From Candidatus Galligastranaerophilus gallistercoris (GTDB lineage: Bacteria; Cyanobacteriota; Vampirovibrionia; Gastranaerophilales; Gastranaerophilaceae), in NCBI GenBank assembly GCA_018710795.1, contig DVJH01000189.1, forward strand, positions 1 through 6,357: a DNA stretch of 6,357 nt. The letters are read 5' to 3'. The position numbers and the translations under genes are program-made. Position 1 is the first letter of the stretch. Every line of letters starts with the position of its first letter. Of the stretch, positions 1 to 4,925 are shown piece by piece. Below the pieces are notes generated by a model. That model was not told where the DNA came from, ran no database searches, and saw only the letters and a list, made by a program, of their open reading frames with translations.

Positions 1-322
1 TACCCTTGATTGCTTTTTCAATAGGCATTCTGGGATCCTTTTCCATCAATTCTTTAAAAGAAGCTGCTCTGAGACCTCCCGGGTATCCCGTGTGATGGTA
101 ATAAATTTTATCCGTTTCCTTTGTGCCCGATACTTTGATTTTTTCAGCATTGATAATGATGACAAAATCTCCGGTATCAACGTTAGGCGTATATTGCGGT
201 TTATTTTTGCCGCGAAGAAGATTTGCTGCAACAACGGCTAATCTGCCCAATGTTTGACCATCGGCATCGATTAAATGCCATTTTCTTTCGACTTCAAGCG
301 GCTTTGCGCTGTAAGTTTTCAT
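1..322 (-). CDS. rplM: 50S ribosomal protein L13, 3' end cut by window edge
   Basis: L13 is an early-assembly protein of the large ribosomal subunit that binds 23S rRNA. The visible part is 107 residues of a family usually near 145; the C-terminal third lies beyond the left edge. It reads MKTYSAKPLEVERKWHLIDA at the start. Family landmarks follow: DGQTLGRLA (21-29), LLRGKNKPQYTPNVDTGDFV (35-54), INAEKIKVSG (57-66), YYHHTGYPGGLR (74-85) and DPRMPIEKAIKG (96-107). The ATG shares one base with the truA stop codon (TAATG), and AAAGG inside the truA 3' end serves as ribosome binding site, so translation is probably coupled to truA. In many bacteria rpsI (S9) follows rplM; it would lie outside the window. 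Identification is secure. Confidence 0.97.
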   Translation of the reverse strand, partial: MKTYSAKPLEVERKWHLIDADGQTLGRLAVVAANLLRGKNKPQYTPNVDTGDFVIIINAEKIKVSGTKETDKIYYHHTGYPGGLRAASFKELMEKDPRMPIEKAIKG

Positions 323-1101
323 TATATTTGCCTTTCATTTAACTTTTTAATGTATTCTATAGGGTCATCATACCCTGTTTTAATTAATGTAAGCCCGACG
401 GGTTCAACATTTGCACCCGCATTTTCTCTTTGTTTCGACTCAAGAACATCCTTCATAAAAAAGGGGGTTAAGTTCTTCGATTCGATATAAAAAAGCGTGC
501 CTACAATTGCCCTTACCATATTATAGAGAAACCTGTTCCCCACAATATCAATAAGAACATATTCCAAATCGCGTTTCGCATTTGCATAATAAATTATGCA
601 ATTTTTAGAAGGGTTATCCGAAACGGATTTAAAAGCGCTAAAGTCATGTTCCCCCGTTATAAAAGAAAGAGCTTCATTCATTCTTTTGATGTCAAACTTT
701 TGCCTTGTATGAAAAGCATTAACATCAAAAACGCTTTTTTTATACGGCGAATTATTTATTTTATAGCGGTAATGCCTGTATGTTGCAGATTTTTGCGCAT
801 GAAAGGAAGCAACACTTTCAATTTGAAAAACCCGTATACTGTCAGGCAAAATAGCATTCAGTGAGTTCAGGAATTTTGATGTATCATTTATTTCAAATTC
901 ACAATCAAAATGCGCGGATTGGTTTTCTGCGCTGACCTTTGCATCGGTTCTGCCCGCCATTATGACTTTAGTTTTATTATTCTTTGTCAAAGTACAAAGT
1001 GCTTTTAATAATTCCCCCTGAACGGTTCTTTCGTTTTTTTGTTCCTGGGAACCGAAAAAATCGCTTCCGAGATATTCAAGGGATATTTTATAGCGTATCA
1101 A
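322..1101 (-). CDS. truA: tRNA pseudouridine(38-40) synthase TruA, divergent motifs
   Basis: TruA converts uridines 38-40 of the tRNA anticodon stem-loop to pseudouridine in the cytoplasm. The 259-residue length fits the family. The catalytic aspartate is Asp53 in AGRTDAKVSAENQSAHF, with Arg51 beside it. The stacking tyrosine is probably Tyr111 in YRHYRYKI, and the conserved arginine is Arg197 in FLYNMVRAIVGTL. GEHDFSAF (150-157) is also typical. Several usual residues differ: the family GRTDAGVHA reads GRTDAKVSA, the usual GWQ reads GSQ (17-19), and FHAR reads FHAQ (100-103). The start is TTG. It is chosen because the family begins with M-x-x-Y-K-(I/L) and because a stop codon (rplQ TAA) lies two codons upstream in the same frame. 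No strong ribosome binding site is visible, so translation probably depends on ribosomes finishing rplQ. The gene overlaps rplM by one base. The assignment is firm; full activity is inferred. Confidence 0.93.
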   Translation of the reverse strand: MIRYKISLEYLGSDFFGSQEQKNERTVQGELLKALCTLTKNNKTKVIMAGRTDAKVSAENQSAHFDCEFEINDTSKFLNSLNAILPDSIRVFQIESVASFHAQKSATYRHYRYKINNSPYKKSVFDVNAFHTRQKFDIKRMNEALSFITGEHDFSAFKSVSDNPSKNCIIYYANAKRDLEYVLIDIVGNRFLYNMVRAIVGTLFYIESKNLTPFFMKDVLESKQRENAGANVEPVGLTLIKTGYDDPIEYIKKLNERQI

Positions 1102-1104
1102 CTT

Positions 1105-1533
1105 TTATACCAGTTGAATTAACGCCATTTCGGCCGCATCGCCTCTGCGGGGAACAAGACGCATAATTCTTGTATATCCGCCGTTTCTTGCGGCATATTT
1201 TTTTCCGATTACGACGAACAATTGTCTTAAAACGGTCTGTTTCGGAAGTTTTTCATCTTTTTCAAGAGTTTCTTTTACTTCGCCGGTTTCAAGATTAATA
1301 TATTTGTCGGTTTCTTTATCGAAAATGAATTTAAGAGCCTGTCTTCTTGAAGCCAAATCGCCTTTCTTGGCAAATGTAATGATGTTTTCGGCATACGGTT
1401 TCAAGGCTTTTGCTCTTGCCATTGTCGTTGTTATTTCACCATGAAGGAAAAGTTCTGTTGCCAAAGATCTCATAAGAGCTTTTCTTTGGTCGGAAGCTTT
1501 TGATAAATGGTGTCTTTTGCATTGGTGTCTCAT
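1105..1533 (-). CDS. rplQ: 50S ribosomal protein L17 with an internal insertion
   Basis: L17 is a large-subunit protein near the peptide exit tunnel. The N-terminal part is canonical: MRHQCKRHHLSKASDQRKAL, then LATELFLHGEITTTMARAKA (24-43). The C-terminal part is also canonical: RNGGYTRIMRLVPRRGDAAEMA. At 142 residues it is longer than the roughly 116-127 usual in cyanobacterial and enterobacterial L17. The extra length is a charged stretch at about residues 72-97 (KETDKYINLETGEVKETLEK and following), between the helical half and the terminal sheet. The ATG has AAGG about 10 bases upstream. It lies 24 bp after rpoA and 3 bp before truA. Its stop is the only stop codon separating its frame from truA, which continues in the same frame. 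Confidence 0.96.
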   Translation of the reverse strand: MRHQCKRHHLSKASDQRKALMRSLATELFLHGEITTTMARAKALKPYAENIITFAKKGDLASRRQALKFIFDKETDKYINLETGEVKETLEKDEKLPKQTVLRQLFVVIGKKYAARNGGYTRIMRLVPRRGDAAEMALIQLV

Positions 1534-1557
1534 TTTTATTTACCTTATTTTCTTTAA

Positions 1558-2538
1558 CTATAGTAATTCTAAATCATCAACGCCTTCGGGATTGGGTTGA
1601 AGATCAAGTCCGAGCTCGTGCAATTTTTCGATTACTTCGTCGGAAGATTTTTTGCCGAAGTTTTTAATGTTCAACAAATCATGTTCCGATTTTTTCAATA
1701 ATTCAGCCATTGAATTAATGCTTGCACGTTTCAGACAATTATACGCTCTGACCGAAAGTTCCAAATCTTCGATTGTATAGTTTGAAGCGGGTTCTTCAAC
1801 CGTTTCATCCTGCACATCTTCGGTTATTATTTGCGAACTTGCGGGTTGTCCCGAAATTGCGGCAATTTGTTTGAAATGGTCAATTAAAAGATTAGCGGCT
1901 TTTGCAAGCGCGGTTGTAACATCAACCGAGCCGTTTGACCAAATTTCAAGCGTTAATTTATCATAATCGAGAACTTCGCCGACCCTTGTCGGTTCAACAA
2001 CATAACTTACCCTTTTAATAGGCATAAAGGCCGCATCTATGGGAAGCATATCAATCGGCATTCCGTTCTTTTGTTCTTTTAAAGGATCAACATTAACGTA
2101 TCCTTTGCCCGTGCTTACCACGATATCCGCATGGAATGAACCGCCTTCGGCTATAGTACAAATCAAGCAGTCGGGGTTAACGATTTTTACGCCTGCGGGA
2201 AGCTGAATATCAGATGCAAGAACCGGTCCGGGTTTAACCGCATCAATTCTCAAATGCTGTACTTCATCCGTTTCGCATTTTAAAACGAGAGATTTTAAGT
2301 TCAGCATAATATCAATTACATCTTCAACAATCCCCGGGATTGAAGTATATTCGTGAGTAATACCTTCAATTCTGACAGCCGTAACTGCAGCACCTTCAAG
2401 ACTTGATAACAATACTCGTCTTAATGAATTGCCTATTGTGGCGCCGTATCCTCTTTCAAGCGGTTCGATAAAAAATTTACCGTATTGTGAACCGTCCGAG
2501 CTTGTTGTGGTATTTACGTTTTTAATCTTAAGTTCCAT
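1558..2538 (-). CDS. rpoA: DNA-directed RNA polymerase subunit alpha
   Basis: Alpha dimerises to nucleate RNA polymerase assembly, and its C-terminal domain contacts UP-element DNA and activators. The 326-residue protein has the N-terminal assembly domain at about 1-228, with the signature RGYGATIGNSLRRVLLSSLE (29-48). A linker follows at about 229-252. The C-terminal helix-hairpin-helix domain is at about 253-312, with IEDLELSVRAYNCLKRA (256-272) and NIKNFGKKSSDEV (290-302). Arg264 matches the DNA-binding arginine known as R265 in E. coli. An acidic tail ending DDLELL follows. The N-terminal wording, such as QYGKFFIEPLERG and AVTAVRIEGI, resembles cyanobacterial alpha. AGGAG precedes the ATG; the stop is TAG. 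It sits 14 bp after rpsD and 24 bp before rplQ, the usual alpha-operon position. Confidence 0.98.
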   Translation of the reverse strand: MELKIKNVNTTTSSDGSQYGKFFIEPLERGYGATIGNSLRRVLLSSLEGAAVTAVRIEGITHEYTSIPGIVEDVIDIMLNLKSLVLKCETDEVQHLRIDAVKPGPVLASDIQLPAGVKIVNPDCLICTIAEGGSFHADIVVSTGKGYVNVDPLKEQKNGMPIDMLPIDAAFMPIKRVSYVVEPTRVGEVLDYDKLTLEIWSNGSVDVTTALAKAANLLIDHFKQIAAISGQPASSQIITEDVQDETVEEPASNYTIEDLELSVRAYNCLKRASINSMAELLKKSEHDLLNIKNFGKKSSDEVIEKLHELGLDLQPNPEGVDDLELL

Positions 2539-2552
2539 TAATTTTCTCCTAA

Positions 2553-3155
2553 TTATTTAGAGTAGTATTCAATAACAAGTTGTTCTTTAAATTCAGGGTC
2601 CATTTCATCTCTGTTGGGGACTCTGTCAAAGGTGATCTGCAAATTGTTATAATCAACTGTGAGCCAAGCATAATTCAAAGCCATATCAATCGATTCTTTA
2701 ACGGTTTTGATATAATTTTTGCTTGATTCTTTAATGGTAACGACATCGCCGGCTTTTAAAATGTATGAAGGAACATCTACCTTGCTGCCGTTAACAAGAA
2801 CGTGTGCATGATTTACGATTTGTCTTGCCTGTTTTCTTGTGATGGCAAATCCGGCTCTGAATATAACGTTGTCAAGACGGCTTTCGAGCGTCTGAAGCAT
2901 AATTGTACCCGTAACGCCCGTTTTTCTTGAAGCGTTTTCATAATATCTTGCAAACTGTTTTTCCGATACAAGATATGTTAAACGGATTTTTTGTTTTTCT
3001 TTTAATTGAAGCGCATAATCGGAAGGTTTCTTTCTCATGGCGCCGTGCTGACCTGAAGCGTTAGGTCTCATTGACGATGTTAATTTACGGTTGGACAAAT
3101 CCTTAACACCGAAGTTTCTGAATAATTTATTAGTTGGTCCCGTGTATCTAGCCAA
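2553..3155 (-). CDS. rpsD: 30S ribosomal protein S4, zinc-free type, TTG start
   Basis: S4 initiates 30S assembly by binding the 5' domain of 16S rRNA, and in several bacteria it represses its own operon's translation. The 200-residue product begins MARYTGPTNKLFRNFGVKDL and carries ASGQHGAMRKKPSDYALQLK (33-52). An S4 RNA-binding domain follows at about 91-150, with LESRLDNVIFRAGFAITRKQ (89-108) and VNGSKVDVPSYILKAGD (120-136). It ends EQLVIEYYSK. The N-terminal cysteines of zinc-binding S4 proteins are absent; this is the known C-minus type, also found in cyanobacteria. The start is TTG: AAGGAG lies 8 bases upstream, the next upstream in-frame stop is close, and no ATG or GTG lies between. 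Its place between rpsK and rpoA is common in Firmicutes and proteobacteria. Confidence 0.97.
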   Translation of the reverse strand: MARYTGPTNKLFRNFGVKDLSNRKLTSSMRPNASGQHGAMRKKPSDYALQLKEKQKIRLTYLVSEKQFARYYENASRKTGVTGTIMLQTLESRLDNVIFRAGFAITRKQARQIVNHAHVLVNGSKVDVPSYILKAGDVVTIKESSKNYIKTVKESIDMALNYAWLTVDYNNLQITFDRVPNRDEMDPEFKEQLVIEYYSK

Positions 3156-3163
3156 TTTTATTG

Positions 3164-3169
3164 CTCCTT
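3164..3169 (-). promoter_or_regulatory. Ribosome binding site deciding the rpsD TTG start
   Basis: AAGGAG lies 8 bases upstream of the TTG that begins MARYTGP, in the 18-bp gap after rpsK. This strong site offsets the weak start codon and fixes the start. Confidence 0.85.
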
Positions 3170-3173
3170 ATGT

Positions 3174-3560
3174 TTATACTCTACGTTTTTTAGGAGGACG
3201 GCATCCGTTATGCGGAATGGGCGTTACATCCTTAATTAATGTAATTTCAAGACCGGCAGCCTGAATAGCTCTGATTGCGGTTTCTCTGCCCGAACCCGGT
3301 CCCTTGATAAATACTTCAACTTTTTTCATGCCCTGGTCGATTGATTTTTTTGCAACCAGTTCGGCAGCCGATTGAGCGGCAAAAGGAGTGCCTTTTCTTG
3401 CACCTTTAAACCCGCAGGCACCTGCAGAAGCCCATGCAACGGCATTACCCTGCGTATCCGTTGAAGTTACAATGGTGTTGTTAAATGTGCTTTGAATATG
3501 CACAACACCCTGCAAAATATTCTTTCTTTCTTTCTTTTTGGTTTTTATCGGTTTAGCCAT
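3174..3560 (-). CDS. rpsK: 30S ribosomal protein S11
   Basis: S11 lies on the platform of the small subunit and interacts with the mRNA exit region and with S7 and S18. The 128-residue protein has a basic lysine-rich N terminus (MAKPIKTKKKERKNILQGVV). The core is canonical: HIQSTFNNTIVTSTDTQGNA (21-40), ASAGACGFKGARKGTPFAAQ (44-63) and FIKGPGSGRETAIRAIQAAG (84-103). The C-terminal signature PHNGCRPPKKRRV is intact. The length matches the family. AAAGGAAA precedes the ATG. It lies 32 bp after rpsM and 18 bp before rpsD, so it is almost certainly co-transcribed with both. Confidence 0.98.
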   Translation of the reverse strand: MAKPIKTKKKERKNILQGVVHIQSTFNNTIVTSTDTQGNAVAWASAGACGFKGARKGTPFAAQSAAELVAKKSIDQGMKKVEVFIKGPGSGRETAIRAIQAAGLEITLIKDVTPIPHNGCRPPKKRRV

Positions 3561-3592
3561 TTTATATTTCCTTTTAGTATTCTTAATTTAAA

Positions 3593-3961
3593 CTACTTTT
3601 TCTTACCTGCGATAGGTCCTGTTTTTTTACCGCGTCTTGTTCTTGCGTTTGTTTTTGTTCTCTGACCTCTGACCGGAAGTTTCTTTTTGTGGCGGTAGCC
3701 TCTGTAAGAACCGATTTCTTGAAGTCTTTTAATGCTTAAAGATTCGTTTCTTTTAAGGTCGCCTTCGATTGTATAGTGAGCGATTTCATTTCTTAATTTT
3801 TTGATATCGTCATCTGTTAAATCGTCTGTTCTTAAATCTTCCGAAATGTTACAAGCAGCCAATATATTTTTGCTGGACGTGGGTCCGATGCCGTATATAT
3901 AGGTCAATGCTATAACCATTCTTTTGTTACGGGGGAGATCAACCCCTACGAGTCTTGCCAT
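3593..3961 (-). CDS. rpsM: 30S ribosomal protein S13
   Basis: S13 is in the head of the small subunit and forms bridges to the large subunit and P-site tRNA. The 122-residue protein begins MARLVGVDLPRNKRMVIALT, followed by the YIYGIGPTSSKNIL helix-two-turn-helix region (22-35). It ends with the basic tail RGQRTKTNARTRRGKKTGPI AGKKK (written here in two pieces). ESLSIKRLQEIGSYRGYRH (73-91) is typical. The ribosome binding site AGGAG sits 10 bases before the ATG. The gene lies 311 bp downstream of rpmJ, far more than any other gap in this operon, so its transcript carries a long repeat-containing leader or has its own promoter. Confidence 0.98.
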   Translation of the reverse strand: MARLVGVDLPRNKRMVIALTYIYGIGPTSSKNILAACNISEDLRTDDLTDDDIKKLRNEIAHYTIEGDLKRNESLSIKRLQEIGSYRGYRHKKKLPVRGQRTKTNARTRRGKKTGPIAGKKK

Positions 3962-3971
3962 TTATTTTTTT

Positions 3972-3976
3972 CTCCT
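3972..3976 (-). promoter_or_regulatory. Ribosome binding site of rpsM
   Basis: AGGAG lies 10 bases before the rpsM ATG, at the end of the repeat-filled spacer. It is an ordinary strong site, so rpsM does not need coupling to rpmJ for translation. Confidence 0.8.
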
Positions 3977-4005
3977 ATTGTTAATCATTTTGTTCCGCGG
4001 TTTTT

Positions 4006-4155
4006 CCGCCTGTTTAATTTTGATTTGTTTTAAATTTCCCGACGGTTTGTTTTTTACCGCCTGTCAAATTTTGTTTGGCGTAGTTTTAAATTTCCTAGCC
4101 GTTTATTTTTCCGCCTGTCAAATTTTGTTTGGCGTTGTTTTAAATTTCCTAGCCG
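4006..4155. repeat. Imperfect tandem repeat, periods 51 and 54 bp, about 2.8 copies
   Basis: Units begin with CCGCCTGT at 4006, 4057 and 4111. The second and third units agree over 45 bp (4057-4101 versus 4111-4155) with one mismatch, the A/T after GGCGT. The first unit is diverged and 3 bp shorter but keeps CCGCCTGT, AATTTTG and GTTTTAAATTTCC at matching places. Both periods are multiples of three. The near identity of two units implies a recent duplication. Confidence 0.93.
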
Positions 4156-4176
4156 CTCGCTTATTTCGGGCTTCAT
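4054..4176 (-). CDS. Possible 40-residue repeat peptide in an alternative frame
   Basis: Starting at an ATG at 4176, a second minus-strand frame encodes 40 residues with two copies of RLGNLK(Q/L)RQTKFDRR at an 18-residue period, ending in TAA. The product is very basic. There is no convincing ribosome binding site, and the frame overlaps the other small frame in this spacer, so at most one is likely to be real. It is listed because the repeat is in frame, not because translation is shown. Confidence 0.12.
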   Translation of the reverse strand: MKPEISERLGNLKQRQTKFDRRKNKRLGNLKLRQTKFDRR

Positions 4177-4207
4177 TACAAAATTCTTTATTAAAGAATT
4201 TTTTCAT
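4118..4207 (-). CDS. Possible 29-residue basic peptide or gene remnant in the spacer
   Basis: An ATG frame encodes MKKFFNKEFCNEARNKRAAR KFKTTPNKI (shown in two pieces), a strongly basic peptide of unknown function. Its ending KFKTTPNKI-stop is encoded again in the neighbouring repeat unit, where the only base difference (ACA/ACT) is synonymous in this frame. The most diverged unit gives KFKTNQN-stop. No good ribosome binding site precedes the ATG. The frame is open upstream almost to rpmJ. It could be a decayed or duplicated gene end rather than a translated gene. Confidence 0.2.
   Translation of the reverse strand: MKKFFNKEFCNEARNKRAARKFKTTPNKI
4180..4202. repeat. Perfect 11-bp inverted repeat around one base (AT-rich)
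   Basis: AAAATTCTTTA and TAAAGAATTTT flank a single T. As RNA it could fold into a 10-bp stem with a 3-base loop. It is AT-rich and so only moderately stable. On the plus strand it runs into further Ts, but no plus-strand gene ends here, so a terminator role is not supported. Confidence 0.8.
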
Positions 4208-4268
4208 TCCGCAATCCGCTCGCGTTGGCGCACTTCGCACGGGCTTTGCCCCTGCATTCGTGCTACGG
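4205..4268. repeat. GC-rich hairpin-containing block after rpmJ
   Basis: This block is markedly richer in G and C than its surroundings and begins 4 bases after the rpmJ stop codon. It contains GGGCTTTGCCC (4241-4251), a perfect 4-bp stem with a 3-base loop, enclosed by GCAC (4237-4240) and GTGC (4260-4263). The words CCGCTCGC and CGGGCTT occur here (4216, 4240) and again in the same order at 4153 and 4167, with 16 and 6 bases between them, so a short motif pair is duplicated. No U-tract follows on the minus strand, so it is not an intrinsic terminator. A dispersed intergenic repeat is my best guess. Confidence 0.55.
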
Positions 4269-4272
4269 AAAT

Positions 4273-4389
4273 TTAACCTTGTCTTTGTTTGTGTTTAGGG
4301 TATTTTTTGCAGACAACCGTTACACGGCCTCTTCTTTTAATTACTTTGCAATCTTTGCAGATTGGTTTTACTGATGCTCTGACTTTCAT
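4273..4389 (-). CDS. rpmJ: 50S ribosomal protein L36 (38 residues)
   Basis: L36 is the smallest common large-subunit protein and packs against 23S rRNA through a zinc ribbon. The 38-residue product begins MKVRASVKPICKDCKVIKRR and ends YPKHKQRQG. The zinc-binding residues of the C-plus type are all present: Cys11, Cys14, Cys27 and His33. The length equals that of the E. coli protein and is one residue longer than the common 37-residue form. AAAGGA lies just before the ATG, and the infA stop codon is 15 bp upstream, giving the standard infA-rpmJ pair. A GC-rich repeat-like block begins within a few bases of its stop codon. Confidence 0.97.
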   Translation of the reverse strand: MKVRASVKPICKDCKVIKRRGRVTVVCKKYPKHKQRQG

Positions 4390-4404
4390 TATTTTTTCCT
4401 TTAT

Positions 4405-4620
4405 TTATTTAAGTCTGTATGTAATTCTGCCTCTGGTTAAATCGTAAGGGGTCATTTCGACCTTTACTTTATCCCCGGGCAATATTCTTATGAAATTTTT
4501 TCGTATCTTCCCCGAAATATGAGCCAAGATTTCATGTCCGTTTTCAAGTTCAACTCTAAACATTGCATTCGGCATAGCTTCAAGGATAGTACCTTCAAAT
4601 TCGATTACGTCTTTTGACAT
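4405..4620 (-). CDS. infA: Translation initiation factor IF-1
   Basis: IF-1 binds the A site of the 30S subunit during initiation and helps IF-2 and IF-3. The 71-residue protein is a single OB-fold domain and matches the family length of about 72. Landmarks are MSKDVIEFEGTILEAMPNAM at the start, FRVELENGHEILAHISGKIR (21-40), then NFIRILPGDKVKVEMTPYDL (42-61) and TRGRITYRLK. The frame stays open upstream to a TTG at 4704, but that would add 28 residues unlike IF-1. The ATG at 4620 is chosen because AAGGAT precedes it and the family begins with M-S/A-K-(D/E). It is the first gene of the minus-strand operon here, opposite a divergent prenyltransferase gene; secY, adk and map, which often precede infA, are not present. 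Confidence 0.97.
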   Translation of the reverse strand: MSKDVIEFEGTILEAMPNAMFRVELENGHEILAHISGKIRKNFIRILPGDKVKVEMTPYDLTRGRITYRLK

Positions 4621-4672
4621 TTTTATCCTTTTTTGTTGTACTGAAATTGCCCACAATATATGAGCATAATTA

Positions 4673-4700
4673 ATAATACATGTTGAAATCTTAAAAGCAA
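4673..4700 (-). promoter_or_regulatory. Candidate promoter of the infA operon
   Basis: On the minus strand TTGCTT (4700-4695) and TATTAT (4678-4673) are separated by 16 bp, close to a housekeeping-sigma promoter. Transcription would begin near 4666, leaving a leader of about 45 bases before infA. In such AT-rich DNA similar matches arise by chance; another TATAAT on this strand lies at 4774-4769 but lacks a good upstream box. Confidence 0.4.
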
Positions 4701-4758
4701 GCAAAAATAAAGCGGATTTAGCGATTTTTCCCTATTTTTTATTTTTTGTTTTTTTAAA

Positions 4759-4789
4759 TATAAATATTATTATAGTTAAAATATTTATA
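4759..4789. repeat. Inverted repeat, 10-bp arms, 11-bp spacer
   Basis: TATAAATATT (4759-4768) and AATATTTATA (4780-4789) are perfect inverted arms around an 11-bp spacer. It lies between the two divergent promoters. It could be a regulator site, but it consists only of A and T in a region of the same composition, so chance is a real alternative. Confidence 0.4.
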
Positions 4790-4830
4790 AGTTATCTTGT
4801 TATAAAAGCGTTTGCGCCATTTTTATTAAG

Positions 4831-4843
4831 AATTGTAACAATT
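4831..4843. promoter_or_regulatory. 13-bp palindrome, possible operator
   Basis: AATTGTAACAATT is a perfect palindrome of 6-bp arms around one base, about 50 bp upstream of the prenyltransferase -10 element. TTGTAA recurs at 4881. A dimeric regulator could bind here, but no regulator gene is in view and the call is tentative. Confidence 0.3.
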
Positions 4844-4892
4844 TTAATTTATTCTATTTATAAAAAAACAATTTAATAAGTTGTAATAATTA

Positions 4893-4901
4893 TGTTATAA
4901 T
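4893..4901 (+). promoter_or_regulatory. Extended -10 promoter of the prenyltransferase gene
   Basis: TGTTATAAT is a perfect extended -10 element (TGn then TATAAT). No good -35 box sits 16-18 bp upstream, which is acceptable for extended -10 promoters. The predicted start near 4908 leaves a leader of about 25 bases to the TTG at 4933, and supports rejecting the TTG at 4909. Confidence 0.55.
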
Positions 4902-4920
4902 TAACGGGTTGATATTTTAT

Positions 4921-4925
4921 GAGGA
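4921..4925 (+). promoter_or_regulatory. Ribosome binding site deciding the prenyltransferase start
   Basis: GAGGA lies 7 bases before the TTG at 4933. The nearby ATG at 4919 opens only a five-codon frame and cannot be the start. Confidence 0.65.

Larger units (their letters stand above)
3962..4272. other. 311-bp repeat-bearing spacer between rpmJ and rpsM
   Basis: This is the longest stretch without a recognised gene inside the minus-strand operon, whose other gaps run from a 1-base overlap to 32 bp. From the rpmJ side it holds a GC-rich block (about 4205-4268), an AT-rich inverted repeat (4180-4202), a three-unit tandem repeat (4006-4155) and a short GC-rich hairpin (3997-4009). The rpsM ribosome binding site (3972-3976) is near its end. 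No tRNA, terminator or long protein gene is visible. On the minus strand the repeats would lie in the mRNA leader of rpsM. It may be an inserted dispersed repeat, a remnant of a small gene, or a regulatory leader; the sequence alone does not decide. Confidence 0.85.

Noticed and set aside
46..234. 62-residue minus-strand frame inside rplM
   Set aside because: It is an alternative-frame shadow of the clear L13 coding sequence.
275..1166. Plus-strand open frames over truA and rplQ (275-490, 646-864, 984-1166)
   Set aside because: All are antisense to well-identified genes, lack family features and ribosome binding sites, and look like shadows.
4006..4155. CRISPR-like array
   Set aside because: The units are near-identical across their whole length with no distinct spacers, there are under three copies, and no cas genes are near.
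4237..4263. Intrinsic terminator after rpmJ
   Set aside because: The hairpin is GC-rich but the stem is interrupted and no U-tract follows on the minus strand, and the operon evidently continues.
3924..4298. 124-residue plus-strand open frame across the rpmJ-rpsM spacer
   Set aside because: It runs antisense over both rpsM and rpmJ ends, has no ribosome binding site, and its repetitive hydrophobic content simply reflects the T-rich complement of the tandem repeat.
4621..4704. N-terminal extension of infA from a TTG at 4704
   Set aside because: It would add 28 residues unlike IF-1 and ignores the ATG at 4620 with a good ribosome binding site.
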